In this document: piece after piece, positions 24,306 through 31,841 of the stretch
Layout of the letters: every line of letters begins with the position of its first letter
Numbering within the stretch: the stretch's first letter is position 1
Source of the DNA: Solobacterium sp.
GTDB lineage: Bacteria > Bacillota_I > Bacilli_A > Erysipelotrichales > Erysipelotrichaceae
Assembly: GCA_017469355.1 (NCBI GenBank)
Contig: JAFUGM010000015.1
Location: 1 to 64,000 of the forward strand
Reading direction: 5' to 3'
DNA length: 64,000 bases
Notes under the pieces: model-generated
Database searches by the model: none
Told to the model about the DNA's origin: nothing
Seen by the model: the letters and a program-made list of their open reading frames with translations, nothing else
Program-made: the position numbers and the translations under genes

Positions 24306-24800
24306 ATGGCTCTTTCGATTAAGGAACTGCGAATTCGAAGAATTCTGGATCGCTATGGCGACAGCATCTTCCGATTGGCCTGTTCGTACCTTCATAATGA
24401 GGCGGATGCTCAGGAGGTGGTTCAGGATACGTTGATACAGCTGCTTCGCTATGATCCGGACTTCCATGGGGATACACAGAAGGAAAAAGGATGGATGATG
24501 AAGACGGCGGTGAATCTTTCCCGCAACCGGCTCCGCGCATTATCTGCCCATCCCAGTGAAGAACTGAATGATAATACCGAGGTGATTAAAGATCCGGATC
24601 TGAGGTTTGTCTGGGAGGCGGTAAATACACTGCCGGTGCGTTATCGGGAAGTAATTCATCTGTTTTATCAGGAAGGATATTCCGTCAAGGAGATTGCTTC
24701 GATTACCGGGCGAAGAGAGGGGACAGTAAGGTCTGATCTTTTCCGGGCAAGAGCAGATCTGAAAGAGGTGCTTAAGGAGAGTTATGACTTCGAGGAATAA
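24306..24800 (+). CDS. ECF-like sigma-70 family RNA polymerase sigma factor
   Basis: A 164-residue sigma factor with region 2 (YGDSIFRLACSYLHNEADAQEVVQDTLIQLLRY) and region 4 (LPVRYREVIHLFYQEGYSVKEIASITGRREGTVRSDLFRARADLKEVL) and no regions 1 or 3, which is the extracytoplasmic-function layout. The next gene overlaps by 17 bases and encodes a membrane protein with a cytoplasmic N-terminus, as expected for an anti-sigma factor. The stimulus is unknown. The start has no Shine-Dalgarno sequence. Confidence 0.9.
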   Translation: MALSIKELRIRRILDRYGDSIFRLACSYLHNEADAQEVVQDTLIQLLRYDPDFHGDTQKEKGWMMKTAVNLSRNRLRALSAHPSEELNDNTEVIKDPDLRFVWEAVNTLPVRYREVIHLFYQEGYSVKEIASITGRREGTVRSDLFRARADLKEVLKESYDFEE

Positions 24801-25389
24801 ATATCAGGAAGCCAATGAATCCATCATGCTTTCTGAAAAGCGTAAGGAAGCGATTCTGGACGCAGTATTAACAACTGAAGTTGCCCCTGTGCGGCGGTTT
24901 TCATCGCGGTTTCATTGGGCGGGAGTCGGTGTGCTTGCGGCAGTAGCTCTGCTTATTGTGATAATTCCTGCCCGCTTTCGTATGGGCTCGGCTAGTCAGT
25001 CGGAGGCCCCAATGGAAGCGATGGCTGTCGCAGAATCTGCGGAATACGATGAAGCAGAGGAACCGGTTCTCTCCGATAACGGAAGTTATGAGGCAGCCTC
25101 TGCCATGCCAGGTATCGCAGTTCTTCCAGTTCCTGATCTGATGGAGTTTGAAGGAGTTCAGTCTGTAAGAGAACTGCATAATGAAGATGGTTCTATTACA
25201 TTGGATATAGATACCGATACCGGCAGAATTGAAATCAATATCTGTCAGGAGGATCTTGAGTCTACGGACAGTGATCTTGTGATTGATGGAGTGAGTTACT
25301 ACATTACTTCAGAGCCCTTACTGAGCGAAGAACAGATGGAGCGTCTTAAGGAGTTCATTGTGGCGCAGATACAGGAAGAAGAATACTGA
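24784..25389 (+). CDS. Single-pass membrane protein, putative anti-sigma factor
   Basis: A 201-residue protein with a 45-residue N-terminal cytoplasmic part (SEKRKEAILDAVL), one hydrophobic helix (WAGVGVLAAVALLIVIIPA), and an acidic external domain of about 130 residues. Its position and its overlap with the sigma gene suggest that it holds the sigma factor at the membrane. No conserved anti-sigma zinc motif is seen, so this rests on gene context and topology. Confidence 0.65.
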   Translation: MTSRNKYQEANESIMLSEKRKEAILDAVLTTEVAPVRRFSSRFHWAGVGVLAAVALLIVIIPARFRMGSASQSEAPMEAMAVAESAEYDEAEEPVLSDNGSYEAASAMPGIAVLPVPDLMEFEGVQSVRELHNEDGSITLDIDTDTGRIEINICQEDLESTDSDLVIDGVSYYITSEPLLSEEQMERLKEFIVAQIQEEEY

Positions 25390-25390
25390 T

Positions 25391-26074
25391 ATGAAACATC
25401 CCATGCGAAAGGAACTGGAGGCAGTGCGGGATCCCTCCAACGCAGAGTTTGTATTGAAACTGTGTCCTGGAATGGAACGGAAACGGGTGCTGGGGCTGAA
25501 AGCACCGGTATTGCGGAAGTTTGTTCGGGAGTTAGAACGGCAGGATCTTACAGAGATGTTCCTGAATGATATCCCACATCGTTATCTTGATGAAGATCTG
25601 ATTCATGTACAGCTAATCAGCCGGAAGAAATCCGTTGAAACGATTCTGGAGCGGGTTGAGGAATTTCTTCCCTATATGGATAACTGGATGGTGACGGATG
25701 CTCTTCGCCCAGGGATCTTCAAAACGGACACGGAACTGTTGGAGCCAAGGCTTGAAACATGGATCGCATCAACTGAACCATATACGGTACGTACAGCGAT
25801 TGGATTGTATATGTCCTACTTTCTTGATCAGGCATTTCATGCCAGTCAGGCAGAGCGGATCAGCGATCTGAGATTTGATCACTATTATGTAAAAATGATG
25901 TGTGCATGGTATATGGCAACCGCACTGTACAAACAGCCTGAAACTGCCATGACTATTCTGAAAGAAGAACGTATGGATGTCTGGACGCACAATAAAACCA
26001 TTCAGAAAGCGATTGAAAGCTATCGAATCACCGATTCCATGAAACAGGAATTAAGGTCACTCAGGAGGAAATAA
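25391..26074 (+). CDS. AlkD-like DNA alkylation repair protein
   Basis: A 227-residue all-helical protein of the HEAT-like AlkC/AlkD family of DNA glycosylases, which remove alkylated bases. Typical segments are RVLGLKAPVLRKFVREL, FLPYMDNWMVTDAL (the DNWxxxD active-site region) and TVRTAIGLYMSYFLD. The ATG at 25391 directly follows the stop of the previous gene; the frame is open 11 codons upstream inside that gene. It may be co-transcribed with the sigma operon. Confidence 0.82.
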   Translation: MKHPMRKELEAVRDPSNAEFVLKLCPGMERKRVLGLKAPVLRKFVRELERQDLTEMFLNDIPHRYLDEDLIHVQLISRKKSVETILERVEEFLPYMDNWMVTDALRPGIFKTDTELLEPRLETWIASTEPYTVRTAIGLYMSYFLDQAFHASQAERISDLRFDHYYVKMMCAWYMATALYKQPETAMTILKEERMDVWTHNKTIQKAIESYRITDSMKQELRSLRRK

Positions 26075-26078
26075 GTGT

Positions 26079-26609
26079 ATGAATATTGCGGTATATCTGG
26101 CTTCTACCCCGGGAAATCATTCGAAGTATGCGGAATGCGCCAATGAGGTAGGAGAGCGTATCGGCGAAGCCGGTCATACCCTGGTCTATGGCGGAGCAGA
26201 TGATGGCTGTATGGGCATTGTGGCAGATGCAGTGCTGGCTTATGGAGGGAAGGCCATCGGTGTAATTCCCGGATTTTTCTCACCCCGTGCGCATCAGGGA
26301 TTGACACAGTTAATCACTGTGGAAACCATGGGTGAGCGAAAGAAGAAGATGATTGAGCTCGCAGATGCGTTTATTGCACTTCCTGGCGGTCCGGGAACCA
26401 TTGAGGAAATCAGTGAGATCATATCCGCACGCAGGATTGGTCTGTTTCAAAAACCCTGTATCATATTGAATCTGGATGGTTTTTACGATGATCTGAAGCG
26501 GCAATATGAACGGATGGTGGAAGAAGGGTTCTTAACTGATGAAGAACTGAATCGTATCCAGTTCGTCGCAACCCCGAAAGACGCATTAAATGCGTGCGGA
26601 GTTCAGTGA
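26079..26609 (+). CDS. LOG family protein (TIGR00730)
   Basis: A 176-residue Rossmann-fold protein with the family motif PGGPGTIEEISEIIS (PGGxGTxxE) and the early segment GHTLVYGGADDGCMG. Characterised members cleave cytokinin riboside monophosphates or other nucleotide N-glycosidic bonds; many bacterial ones act in nucleotide turnover. CAGGAGG precedes the ATG. It follows the AlkD gene by 4 bases. Confidence 0.9.
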   Translation: MNIAVYLASTPGNHSKYAECANEVGERIGEAGHTLVYGGADDGCMGIVADAVLAYGGKAIGVIPGFFSPRAHQGLTQLITVETMGERKKKMIELADAFIALPGGPGTIEEISEIISARRIGLFQKPCIILNLDGFYDDLKRQYERMVEEGFLTDEELNRIQFVATPKDALNACGVQ

Positions 26610-26852
26610 AGCTGTTTGAATCATACGTATCATTGAAATTATGCCGGATCTTCGACAGTTTATATGACAGGGAAACGCTGGAAATCGCATAGAAAAGCGA
26701 AAATCCAGTGTTTTTGTATGAAAACTGCACTACGTCTTTAATACGGGCAGGGGCGGCATAATGGGGAGGGCTCGTTTTTCGGGCAAAAAAGGCTCGTTTG
26801 AGCCATCATGTGAAGTCGGGTATGGATCCGATTATTTTTTGAAAAATTTAGA
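26610..26852. other. Intergenic region with terminator
   Basis: Contains the terminator at 26673-26716 and then a 130-bp AT-rich stretch with two copies of GGCTCGTTT (about 26777 and 26801). No coding potential is seen. Confidence 0.5.
26673..26716 (+). terminator. Terminator after LOG gene
   Basis: AACGCTGGA pairs with TCCAGTGTT, with an inner TCGC/GCGA stem, followed by TTTTTG. Confidence 0.75.
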
Positions 26853-26871
26853 TGTAACTATTGACATTACA
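26853..26871. promoter_or_regulatory. Predicted Rrf2 operator, copy 1
   Basis: TGTAACTATTGACATTACA, an imperfect palindrome that contains the -35 box TTGACA. A near-identical copy with the same overlap lies before the rrf2 gene at 27732. Confidence 0.65.
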
Positions 26872-26889
26872 ACGGCAGGGCGATATATT
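26861..26889 (+). promoter_or_regulatory. Promoter of SnoaL-like gene
   Basis: TTGACA (26861-26866), 17-bp spacer, TATATT (26884-26889). The -35 box is inside the predicted operator, so a bound repressor would block polymerase. Confidence 0.8.
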
Positions 26890-26957
26890 CTTCCTATCAG
26901 ATGAAACCGCGGCGGTTACAACAGGCCGACGCGAATAGAATGAAGGAGGATACTATC

Positions 26958-27731
26958 ATGACAAAGATTGAAAAGGCTTTGGCTCTCATCAACACATTCG
27001 CAACTGGCGATACCGAAAAAGCCGCTTCTCTGCTCGCAGAGAGCTACATCCAGCATAACCTCGCTTACGGCACTGGCCGAGATGCTTTTGTGGGCAGCGT
27101 TGCTTACCTCGCTTCCGCTCCTGTGAAGACAACCGTCAACAACATCCGCTCCTTTGAGGATGGCGACAAGGTTTTCCTGCAGACCGTTTACAACTTCGCC
27201 GGGATGGGCGAGCAGGTGGCTTTCGATATCTTCCGTTTTGATGAAGCCGGCCTGATTGCTGAGCATTGGGATAACCTTGCTGCAAAGGCTGATCCAAATC
27301 CCTCCGGCCACACCCAGATTGACGGGTATGATACTCTTGAGGATCTGGACAAGACGGAAGAGAACCGCGAAATCATCAAGAACTTCCTGCATGATGTGAT
27401 GCAGAACAAGGCTCCTGAGAAGACGACTTCCTACTTTGACGGCGATACGTACATCCAGCACAACACCGGCATTGCTGACGGGCTCTCCGGCCTCGGTGCG
27501 GCTCTGGGTGCTCTTGCGGAGCAGGGCATCCAGATGATCTATGACACGATCCATCAGGTGCTTGTGCAAGGCAACTATGTGCTGGCTGTTTCCGAGGGTA
27601 CCTTCGGCGGTGCGCCGACTTCCTATTATGATCTGTGGAGGATCGAGAACGGCAAAGTTACTGAGCATTGGGATGTCATGGAGACCATCGCTGAGAAAGA
27701 CACATGGCAGAATCAGAACGGCAAATTCTAA
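26958..27731 (+). CDS. Tandem SnoaL-like (NTF2-fold) protein
   Basis: A 257-residue protein that is an internal duplication of a SnoaL-like alpha+beta barrel. The two halves repeat SYIQHNLAYGTGRDAF/TYIQHNTGIADGLSGL and FDIFRFDEAGLIAEHWD/YDLWRIENGKVTEHWD, joined by a linker near residues 118-135. The conserved Gln-His and the late His-Trp-Asp point into the cavity of the family. SnoaL-like proteins act as cyclases, isomerases or hydrolases on small molecules; the substrate is unknown. AAGGAGG precedes the ATG at 26958; the frame is open 19 codons upstream. Control by the Rrf2 regulator downstream is predicted. Confidence 0.85.
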   Translation: MTKIEKALALINTFATGDTEKAASLLAESYIQHNLAYGTGRDAFVGSVAYLASAPVKTTVNNIRSFEDGDKVFLQTVYNFAGMGEQVAFDIFRFDEAGLIAEHWDNLAAKADPNPSGHTQIDGYDTLEDLDKTEENREIIKNFLHDVMQNKAPEKTTSYFDGDTYIQHNTGIADGLSGLGAALGALAEQGIQMIYDTIHQVLVQGNYVLAVSEGTFGGAPTSYYDLWRIENGKVTEHWDVMETIAEKDTWQNQNGKF

Positions 27732-27750
27732 TGTAACCGTTGAAATTACA
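27732..27750. promoter_or_regulatory. Predicted Rrf2 operator, copy 2
   Basis: TGTAACCGTTGAAATTACA; 15 of 19 positions equal copy 1, including both arms. It contains the -35 box of the rrf2 promoter, so autoregulation is likely. Confidence 0.65.
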
Positions 27751-27768
27751 ACCTGTTCGTAGTAAATT
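27740..27768 (+). promoter_or_regulatory. Promoter of rrf2 gene
   Basis: TTGAAA (27740-27745), 17-bp spacer, TAAATT (27763-27768), the same geometry relative to the operator as at 26861. Confidence 0.7.
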
Positions 27769-27788
27769 ACGACAGGAGGTGTTGCTTC

Positions 27789-28250
27789 ATGCAGATTTCA
27801 AGTAGATTTACCATCGCACTGCATATCTTCACCTGCGTCGATGTATTCAAAGATGGATACAAGGTAACGAGTGACTTCCTTGCAGGAAGCATCAATACGA
27901 ATCCTGTCGTCATACGAAAAATCCTGACGCAGCTGAAAAACGCAGGCCTTATTACAGTAGCGAGAGGAACTGGTGGCGTGAAGCCAACAAGACCGCTATC
28001 GGAGATCACATTTTATGATGTGTATCAGGCGATTGAGCCTGTCGAGAACGGAGATCTGTTCCGCTTCCATGAGAGCCCTAATCCGGAATGCCTGGTAGGC
28101 AGAAATATTCACGCACTGCTTGATGATAAATTGAAGGCCATACAAAGTGCGATGGAAGAAGAGATGCGTAAATATACGCTTCTTGATCTGCGCTCCGGGA
28201 TAACAGAGCTAATGGAAAAGGAAAGCTTACATACAGGCTCCGAAGGGTAA
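27789..28250 (+). CDS. Rrf2-family transcriptional regulator
   Basis: A 153-residue Rrf2 winged-helix protein: SSRFTIALHIFTCVDVF, the recognition region SINTNPVVIRKILTQLKNAGLI and the wing VARGTGGVKPTRP. IscR/NsrR-type members bind an iron-sulfur cluster through three Cys; this one has only Cys15 and a Cys in PNPECLVG, so it is probably a redox- or electrophile-sensing type without a classical cluster (YwnA/CymR-like group). Two matching palindromes, at its own promoter and at that of the SnoaL-like gene, are its likely targets. AGGAGGTG precedes the ATG. Confidence 0.9.
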   Translation: MQISSRFTIALHIFTCVDVFKDGYKVTSDFLAGSINTNPVVIRKILTQLKNAGLITVARGTGGVKPTRPLSEITFYDVYQAIEPVENGDLFRFHESPNPECLVGRNIHALLDDKLKAIQSAMEEEMRKYTLLDLRSGITELMEKESLHTGSEG

Positions 28251-28267
28251 TCCTTCCGGAGCTTTTT
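28236..28267 (+). terminator. Terminator overlapping end of rrf2
   Basis: GGCTCCGAAGG pairs with CCTTCCGGAGC (one bulge), then TTTTT. It overlaps the rrf2 stop and lies directly before the next start, so downstream expression is reduced or uncoupled. Confidence 0.8.
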
Positions 28268-28278
28268 AGGAGGCAACA

Positions 28279-28899
28279 ATGGAGACAAAAGATTATCTCT
28301 CATATATCGTTCATAAAATCCATACTACTATTGTCGCAACGGTTGATGACGATGGACTTCCGGTTACTGCAGCTATCGATATGATGGACAGCGATGATAG
28401 CAGCTTGTATTTTCTTACTGCAAAAGGGAAAGGATTTTATGACCGACTGGTCAAGCGCTGCTTTCTGGCGATGACCGCAATTAAAGGAGAAACCACCTTG
28501 TCCAGTGTGGCAGTATCTCTTCGTGGAAATGTCCGGGAGCTTGGTTATGAAAAGATACCGGAACTTTTCATGAAAAATCCTTATATGCACGAGATTTATC
28601 CAACCGAGGAATCCATGCGTGCGCTGACCGTTTTTCAGGTTTATGAGGGAAATGGTGAATGGTTTGACCTGTCGAAGAAACCGATTGAACGGGTATCGTT
28701 TACTTTTGGTGGTGCTGAGAAGAAACAAGAAGGCTACTACATTACGAATGCCTGTATCGCCTGCGGGATTTGTACCGGGGTTTGCCCTCAGAAATGCATC
28801 ATGACAGATTGTATTCCATTTGAAATTGAACAGGCTCATTGCTTGCATTGTGGGAACTGCATGGTAGCATGTCCGGTTGGAGCCGTGGAAAGAAGGTAA
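28279..28899 (+). CDS. PNPOx-like flavin protein fused to a two-[4Fe-4S] ferredoxin domain
   Basis: A 206-residue fusion. Residues 1-140 are a pyridoxamine-phosphate-oxidase-like split barrel (TTIVATVDDDGLPVTAAIDMM, LYFLTAKGKGFYDRL) that usually binds FMN or F420. Residues 155-203 hold two cluster motifs, CIACGICTGVCPQKC and CLHCGNCMVACPVG, separated by about 20 residues. The layout suggests electron transfer between ferredoxin clusters and flavin. It lies behind an Rrf2 regulator in a likely redox-stress unit; the substrate is unknown. A TTTAGGAGG site precedes the ATG. Confidence 0.85.
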   Translation: METKDYLSYIVHKIHTTIVATVDDDGLPVTAAIDMMDSDDSSLYFLTAKGKGFYDRLVKRCFLAMTAIKGETTLSSVAVSLRGNVRELGYEKIPELFMKNPYMHEIYPTEESMRALTVFQVYEGNGEWFDLSKKPIERVSFTFGGAEKKQEGYYITNACIACGICTGVCPQKCIMTDCIPFEIEQAHCLHCGNCMVACPVGAVERR

Positions 28900-28903
28900 T
28901 CAT

Positions 28904-28984
28904 ATGAAAAATATGACACAAGATCAGCGACTTTTTGATCTTCTCTATGATTGCGATGTTTACGTTTTCACTGCGTATAGTTGA
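28904..28984 (+). pseudogene. Short open frame, possible truncated gene start
   Basis: 26 codons, MKNMTQDQRLFDLLYDCDVY and six more, with GAAGG at proper distance and a start 5 bases after the ferredoxin gene. It looks like the N-terminus of a larger protein cut off by decay. No family can be named. Confidence 0.3.
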
Positions 28985-28991
28985 GGTAATT

Positions 28992-29180
28992 ATGAAGCCG
29001 ATATCCAACAAGGAATATGAGAAGTACCAGTAGTACCAGGCCGACAAGCTGTATGGTCGGATACTGATACCGGATGGGCCACGTATTCTCTGCGTCGGTC
29101 TGGATAATGATCCAGAGAAGATCGGCATCCACATGCTGGAGATGCCGGCCAGGTTTGGAAATGAAGGAATCGTGGAATGA
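28992..29180 (+). pseudogene. Decayed small gene with in-frame amber codon
   Basis: From the ATG at 28992 the frame runs 62 codons to TGA at 29178-29180, with one TAG at 29031-29033. The translation (MKPISNKEYEKYQ, stop, YQADKLYGRILIPDGPRIL, then DPEKIGIHMLEM) has the composition of a real protein, and a good terminator follows. I read it as a small unknown gene with a nonsense mutation. Confidence 0.45.
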
Positions 29181-29183
29181 AAA

Positions 29184-29231
29184 CACCCGATCACCAGAGT
29201 AAGAACAATCCGGTGGTCGGGTATTTTTATT
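29184..29231 (+). terminator. Intrinsic terminator
   Basis: ACCCGATCACC pairs with GGTGGTCGGGT (one mismatch), followed by ATTTTTATTT. Confidence 0.85.
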
Positions 29232-29457
29232 TCTGATAAGCAAGTGAAAAGAGAGCACTCAGTTCTTTTCCGCTTTCCTGCATACCACGTTTGATCCATT
29301 CGAGCATCCATCCATATATACCATAAGCCCAAAAGGATTTCATGTATGCCTGAAGATTCTGCATTTCAGGCGTGATCTGAATGGCGCCTATAATCGTTTC
29401 CATCATAATGGATGACAAAACAAGCCTTTTCAGGCCGCTTCCGGGCTGGGCGCACAT
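29227..29457 (-). pseudogene. C-terminal fragment of a TetR-family regulator
   Basis: The minus strand encodes about 75 residues that end in FWAYGIYGWMLEWIKRGMQE and SGKELSALFSLAYQK, the closing helices of TetR regulators with a TetR_C_8-like ligand domain. The N-terminal helix-turn-helix is absent, and the upstream 170 bp carries no matching frame. It is a remnant, in line with the decay of neighbouring small genes. Confidence 0.65.
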
Positions 29458-29635
29458 ATAGGGGACGTATCAAAGACGACGTTAAGATAGACGCTGATTT
29501 GTTGTATGGAAAGTGGTGTTTACCCATACATTCTACATTATTTACTGTTTACCTCCCTCAGGAATCTGATCATTCTGAAAACGTAGTATGTTCATTTTAG
29601 ATGATGTATATAGCACAAATGTATTGCCAAAATCC
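29458..29635. other. Gene-free region before repeat array
   Basis: AT-rich, no coding frame. It probably contains the promoter of the DUF4143 gene; I cannot fix its boxes. Confidence 0.4.
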
Positions 29636-29752
29636 TGGCAGAATGGATGTTTTTGCGATTTAAAACTTTGGCAGAACGGATATTTTTTGTGTTGAAAATT
29701 GTGGCAGAACGGATATTTCAGGCTAAAATAATATTGGCAGAACGGATATTTT
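29636..29752 (+). repeat. Four direct repeats, 33-bp period, before DUF4143 gene
   Basis: The core TGGCAGAACGGATATTT occurs at 29669, 29702 and 29735, with a variant (TGGCAGAATGGATGTTT) at 29636. All starts are exactly 33 bp apart; the 15-16 bp between cores differ. The last copy ends 20 bp before the start codon at 29773 and just before its GAGGTGAG ribosome site. A matching arrangement with a different repeat precedes the other DUF4143 gene at 46442. Confidence 0.9.
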
Positions 29753-29772
29753 CTGCTGAAAGAGGTGAGAAT

Positions 29773-31113
29773 ATGGCTCTATTTAAACGCAAACTGTATG
29801 ACAAATTGCTGGAATGGAAAGAACAGTCTGCAGGGAAATATGCTGTTTTGATCGAAGGCGCAAGACGTGTAGGAAAAAGTACTCTGGTGAAGGAATTCGC
29901 TGAAAATGAGTACGAATCCTATGTGATGATAGACTTTTCAAATACATCAAAGGAACTCAGAAACTGCTTTGATGATATCGCAGATTTAGATAGATTCTTT
30001 TTGCGACTTCAAACGATCACAGGCACTCAGCTGCTAAATCGAAACTCCGTGATTATTTTTGATGAGGTTCAATTATTTCCACAGGCAAGACAGGCAATCA
30101 AGCACCTTGTCGCGGATGGAAGATATGATTACATAGAAACCGGATCCCTGATATCAATCAGAAAAAATGTAAAAGATATTCTGATTCCCTCCGAAGAAAT
30201 AAAATTGAAGCTGTATCCATTGGATTATGAAGAGTTTTTATGGGCGAGTGGAAATGAGACATACCGAATGCGAAAGGAGTTTTTTGAAAACAGGAATGCG
30301 ATTGGCAATTTGCTGAATAGAAAACTGATGCGTGATTTCAGAGTGTATATGGCTGTAGGAGGGATGCCGCAGGCAGTTCAGGCATATCTTCAGAAAAAGA
30401 GCTTTAGAGAGATTGATGAAGTCAAAAGAGAATTGATACATCTTTATGAGGATGACTTCAGGAAGATAGATTCTTCAGGCTTATCAGCCAGAATATACAG
30501 GGACATACCCTCACAGCTTGCACATAATAGAAAGCGTTATGTTATCTCCAGTGCTACGGGGAAGAAAACGCAGAAACGGGATTTGGAAAGGTTATATGAC
30601 GTAATTGATTCACAAACGGTTTTAGCGTCATATAACATCGCAAAACCAGACATCAGTTTATCAAGCACAAAAGACTTAAACAGCTACAAGCTTTACATAG
30701 CGGATACAGGACTGTTTGTGACATTGATGTTTATGGACAGACCTGCCGCAGAAAATATACTTTATGAAAAACTGCTGTCGGACAAACTGCCTGCAGATTT
30801 GGGTTATCTGTATGAAAATGTGGCGGCACAGATGATTGCCGCGTCAGGAAGAGAACTCTGTTATCACACCTGGCAGAAACCGGACAGTACACATTATTAC
30901 GAAGTGGATTTCCTGATAGGAATAAAACAGAAGATCATTCCTATAGAGATAAAATCATCCTCAACAACTTCTCATAAATCAATTGATGTTTTTTGTGAGA
31001 AGTATTCACAGGTCGTTGGCCGGCCGTATATTTTTTCCCAGAAAGATATCTCAAATGATGGGCAAATCCTATTTATGCCGATTTATATGATGCCGTTTCT
31101 GCTGGAAGAATAA
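29773..31113 (+). CDS. AAA ATPase with DUF4143 domain
   Basis: A 446-residue protein. Residues 15-170 are an AAA_14-type ATPase: Walker A EGARRVGKST, Walker B SVIIFDEVQ, and YIETGSLISI as sensor region. The C-terminal part is DUF4143 with a PD-(D/E)XK-like motif, YEVDFLIGIKQKIIPIEIKSS. Function of this widespread family is not established; its members often sit alone in variable regions, as here. The frame is open upstream through the repeat array, but the ribosome site and the first conserved residues (MALFKRKLYDKLLEW) place the start at 29773. Base composition is more AT-rich than its neighbours, a sign of transfer. Confidence 0.88.
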   Translation: MALFKRKLYDKLLEWKEQSAGKYAVLIEGARRVGKSTLVKEFAENEYESYVMIDFSNTSKELRNCFDDIADLDRFFLRLQTITGTQLLNRNSVIIFDEVQLFPQARQAIKHLVADGRYDYIETGSLISIRKNVKDILIPSEEIKLKLYPLDYEEFLWASGNETYRMRKEFFENRNAIGNLLNRKLMRDFRVYMAVGGMPQAVQAYLQKKSFREIDEVKRELIHLYEDDFRKIDSSGLSARIYRDIPSQLAHNRKRYVISSATGKKTQKRDLERLYDVIDSQTVLASYNIAKPDISLSSTKDLNSYKLYIADTGLFVTLMFMDRPAAENILYEKLLSDKLPADLGYLYENVAAQMIAASGRELCYHTWQKPDSTHYYEVDFLIGIKQKIIPIEIKSSSTTSHKSIDVFCEKYSQVVGRPYIFSQKDISNDGQILFMPIYMMPFLLEE

Positions 31114-31226
31114 ACTGCTTTTATGTTTCGCGACGATCTGTAGGAATTTGTTGGACTGATTGGGGAAATGATTTGAATAATATGGGCATTTACAGTATTG
31201 TTGTGTATGTCTATATGGAGGAAAGA

Positions 31227-31802
31227 ATGAAAAAGATCAGTAAAATTATTACCGCTTCACTGCTTGTGGCAGGACTTGCGGCATGCGGATCCAATTCCGT
31301 CAGTAACATTGTGAATAATGAAAGCAGCAGTTCTTCCTCTTCTTCCAGTAACGTCATCTATGCGGAAGACGGATACGGGGAAGGAGAGCTCGGAGATACA
31401 CTTGGAACCGCATGGTTTACCTTCCGTGTTAATGATGCATATCTTGCGGATGAGTACAAAGGCCAGGTTACACCGGATGATGGTGAGACACTGCTCGTTG
31501 TCAATGTCACACTGGAGAATACCTTCGGTGAGGATATCATTATGTTCGATGTGGATTTCCAGACCCAGTGGGGTGGAGAAGGCGATGATGATTATCGGAT
31601 GCCGGTAACACTCTATGATGATTCCTTACAGATTGATGGAATGCTGGAAGGAGAGTACACACTGGCGGCTGGGGAAACCCGCAGTGGTGATCTCGTATTC
31701 TCGGTTCCGACTGGATATGATGTATTCTCGCTGTCTTTCATGGAATACTTTGAAAATGAAGAGACAGGAGATACCTTCTTCGTCTTCTTCCCGGTTGATT
31801 AA
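31227..31802 (+). CDS. Lipoprotein with DUF4352-like domain
   Basis: A 191-residue protein with a lipoprotein signal (MKKISKIITASLLVAGLAAC, lipobox LAAC), a Ser-rich linker, and a beta-sandwich of the DUF4352 type: TAWFTFRVNDAYLAD, ETLLVVNVTLENTFGEDI and LAAGETRSGDLVFSVPTG. Members of this group are surface proteins of unknown role, often with an immunoglobulin-like fold. GGAGGAAAG fixes the ATG at 31227. It has its own terminator. Confidence 0.85.
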   Translation: MKKISKIITASLLVAGLAACGSNSVSNIVNNESSSSSSSSSNVIYAEDGYGEGELGDTLGTAWFTFRVNDAYLADEYKGQVTPDDGETLLVVNVTLENTFGEDIIMFDVDFQTQWGGEGDDDYRMPVTLYDDSLQIDGMLEGEYTLAAGETRSGDLVFSVPTGYDVFSLSFMEYFENEETGDTFFVFFPVD

Positions 31803-31813
31803 CGGATTCCAAC

Positions 31814-31841
31814 AGCTCTGCAGTGATGCGGAGCTTTTTTT
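31814..31841 (+). terminator. Terminator of lipoprotein gene
   Basis: AGCTCTGCA pairs with TGCGGAGCT around GTGA, followed by seven T. Confidence 0.9.

Noticed and set aside
29031-29033. In-frame TAG read as pyrrolysine
   Set aside because: No pyl genes in the window, and neighbouring genes are also decayed; a nonsense mutation is simpler.
29636-29752. Evenly spaced repeats read as a CRISPR array
   Set aside because: Cores of 17 bp with 15-16 bp linkers are too short for CRISPR repeats and spacers, there are only four units, and they end at a ribosome site.
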